A DNA stretch of 15,668 nucleotides, from NCBI GenBank assembly GCA_044233795.1, contig JBIIJL010000051.1, forward strand, positions 1 through 15,668. Reading direction: 5' to 3'. This document shows, in pieces, positions 14,140 through 15,668 of the stretch. Each line of letters starts with the position of its first letter. Position 1 is the stretch's first letter. Below the pieces are notes generated by a model. That model was not told the DNA's origin. It did no database searches and saw only the letters and a list, made by a program, of their open reading frames with translations. This stretch comes from JBIIJL01 sp044233795 (GTDB taxonomy: Bacteria; Pseudomonadota; Gammaproteobacteria; Legionellales; Legionellaceae). A program made the translations under genes and the position numbers.

Positions 14140-15668
14140 TTAAAAAACATCAGTATTTATTATTTTTGCGCAAGACATATCTGAGAGTAAACCAGGTTCT
14201 TCTTTTGTATCACCTAAGATTTCTTGTTTAAATTTATTTAAGATTTTCGATTCATCAGTTTGATTAAGAGTAAAGAAAGTATTTACAAATTTTTGACGAT
14301 GCTCTGATTTAATCAAACCTTGGCCAACCAAAGAACCTACAACCATACCAATACCTATAAATAAACCAACAACAGCTTTAATTAGCACTTCAGCGATTCG
14401 ATATAGCCATCCATGTCCCATAATTTTGTCTGCAATTTCAATGTTTTCTTTACAAGATTTACGAAAATCAATAATTGCGGACTTTAATTCTATTTCAGTT
14501 GCTTGCAAAGTCAACGCTTCGAAAAATTTTTCCTGTTTGCTCAATAAAGTCGTATATAACCTTTCTGCCTCCATTTTAGAAGGAGTATTATCACATTTAT
14601 TGAGCTCTGACTTTAGTTTTGTTAAATTATGTATAAATTGTTCTTGAATCTTCTTTTTAATATTTTCAAACTCAATAGTGGGTTGTTTTGTCCGTTGATG
14701 ACGATAATACAACATATCAAAACGTACGACTTCGGGTTCTTCTCCGAACAGGATATTTTGCTCAATATATTCTTCTATGCTCTCGTCTAAATCATTTACA
14801 ACGATATTGGGGCAACCCAATAACTCCGATACCCCGGGTACATCTAAACACCTTGAAACATGACCACTACCTATGAAGGCTATATATTTTCCACCATCAT
14901 TAAATTCTTTATATCGCTCAAGCATTGCCATATTCATTGCACTGTAACGCTCTTTTGCGGCTTGGGTATTTCCAAGGTCACGTATTGAGTTTGTAACTCT
15001 TATGCCATAGACGGCTTCTGAATCTATCGCTACTATTCTAATTTGATGCTTTTTCGCGGTTTGAACTACAGCTGTAAAAGTAGCAGATCCTGATAAGTTA
15101 CGCTCTTCATCTAAGTAGTTTAAATATAATTCTAATTCACGTGGCATTGCTGCATCGGCACCCGAATGTAAATATGCCTCGAGTAATGATTGATGGCGCT
15201 CCTGTAGTAAATGTTCCATATAAATAGTGGTAACACCTTGTGACACAAACAAGGACATATTATCAACTAAAAATTGTTTAGGGCTTTTATGTTCATGTAC
15301 CTCACCAACAATCAGGCCTGTGCAGGTTGTAAAGCATTTTTTTATAAATTCTGCTTCTTTAAATCCTCTTATTTCTTCAATATCAACTTTTCTTTTTGAA
15401 GCTAAGGGTTTGGTAAACTCGGTTGACGCAATTGAAAGAATACGTTGTTTTTCAGCGCTTAAAAAATCTTTGTAATCTTCTTCTATATGCTTATCTAAAA
15501 AATATTGTAATGGGGGATCGCCGAAAAAACTCACCCCACCCAAAATAATTTTATCAAATATTTCTCCATGATGAAAAAAATCTGGAAACAATGCCGAAAT
15601 TTCTTTTCGCCCATAACCTATGTCAATACGAAGTGCTTTGTCATCAAAGAAGATTAACGGGTTGGTAA
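14140..15668 (-). CDS. Partial TIKI/ChaN-like fold protein with C-terminal membrane hairpin; putative effector or toxin-like protein
   Basis: 508 residues are visible and the frame is open to the right edge; the first in-frame start-like codon, a TTG at 15589-15591, is not a convincing start because 25 coherent codons (including PLIFFDDKALRIDIGYGRKE) precede it. Counting from the first full codon, residues 118-290 carry the signature of the TIKI/ChaN/TraB/erythromycin-esterase fold, also recognised in the C2 domain of Pasteurella multocida toxin: LIVGEVHEH (E122, H124), IYMEHLL (E151, H152), RIVAIDSEAVYG (D215), KERYSAMN (R240, N245) and FIGSGH (H269), then GVSELLGCPNIVV. A likely coiled coil (about 310-410) follows, then a glycine-rich hydrophobic segment (about 428-452, GLFIGIGMVVGSLVG) and a 56-residue polar tail. 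No signal peptide can be judged because the N-terminus is missing. Genes of this build occur in host-associated gammaproteobacteria as candidate effectors, so secretion into a host is inference only. It could instead be a metal-dependent hydrolase or protease acting at a membrane. Confidence 0.6.
   Translation of the reverse strand, partial: TNPLIFFDDKALRIDIGYGRKEISALFPDFFHHGEIFDKIILGGVSFFGDPPLQYFLDKHIEEDYKDFLSAEKQRILSIASTEFTKPLASKRKVDIEEIRGFKEAEFIKKCFTTCTGLIVGEVHEHKSPKQFLVDNMSLFVSQGVTTIYMEHLLQERHQSLLEAYLHSGADAAMPRELELYLNYLDEERNLSGSATFTAVVQTAKKHQIRIVAIDSEAVYGIRVTNSIRDLGNTQAAKERYSAMNMAMLERYKEFNDGGKYIAFIGSGHVSRCLDVPGVSELLGCPNIVVNDLDESIEEYIEQNILFGEEPEVVRFDMLYYRHQRTKQPTIEFENIKKKIQEQFIHNLTKLKSELNKCDNTPSKMEAERLYTTLLSKQEKFFEALTLQATEIELKSAIIDFRKSCKENIEIADKIMGHGWLYRIAEVLIKAVVGLFIGIGMVVGSLVGQGLIKSEHRQKFVNTFFTLNQTDESKILNKFKQEILGDTKEEPGLLSDMSCAKIINTDVF

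Overview
The window is about 15.7 kb of a moderately AT-rich, gene-dense bacterial chromosome. It looks like a gammaproteobacterium: GroEL, GlyA, GlnE, DsbD and RimO read closely against their Enterobacteria/Pseudomonas counterparts, GlnE has the two-headed gammaproteobacterial layout, and there is a clear sigma-32 promoter in front of groES. The partial gene at the right edge, a TIKI/ChaN-like fold with a glycine-rich membrane hairpin, is of a kind I associate with Legionella/Coxiella-like, host-associated lineages. Placement in Legionellales is therefore an inference, not a demonstration.

Layout from left to right. (1) groEL (3' part outside the window) and groES lie on the minus strand, driven by a heat-shock promoter, and diverge from dsbD on the plus strand. 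(2) rimO follows dsbD on the plus strand with its own near-consensus sigma-70 promoter and converges on glnE (minus). (3) An orphan amino-acid-binding periplasmic protein diverges from glnE. (4) A 289-base gap holds a decayed piece of an IS5-like transposase on the minus strand, then a hairpin that covers the start of an 88-codon gene of unknown function. (5) A compact minus-strand block runs BON lipoprotein, glyA, nrdR, nusB, thiL, pgpA, AI-2E-type permease, with gaps of at most 35 bases and two overlaps, so it is probably one transcript. (6) A short AT-rich gap precedes the last gene, which is open to the right edge.

How the genes fit together. The minus-strand block is the widespread nrdR-nusB-thiL-pgpA housekeeping cluster, joining one-carbon metabolism (GlyA), control of ribonucleotide reductase (NrdR), rRNA antitermination (NusB), thiamine diphosphate synthesis (ThiL) and phosphatidylglycerol synthesis (PgpA). 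The riboflavin genes that normally sit between nrdR and nusB are absent. glyA has run past its usual end into nrdR by 44 bases. groES-groEL and dsbD serve protein folding in the cytoplasm and envelope; rimO modifies ribosomal protein S12; glnE tunes glutamine synthetase.

The most noteworthy items are the partial TIKI/ChaN-like membrane protein at the right edge, the transposase fossil at 8408-8512, the occluded start of the small gene at 8630, and the glyA/nrdR overlap.
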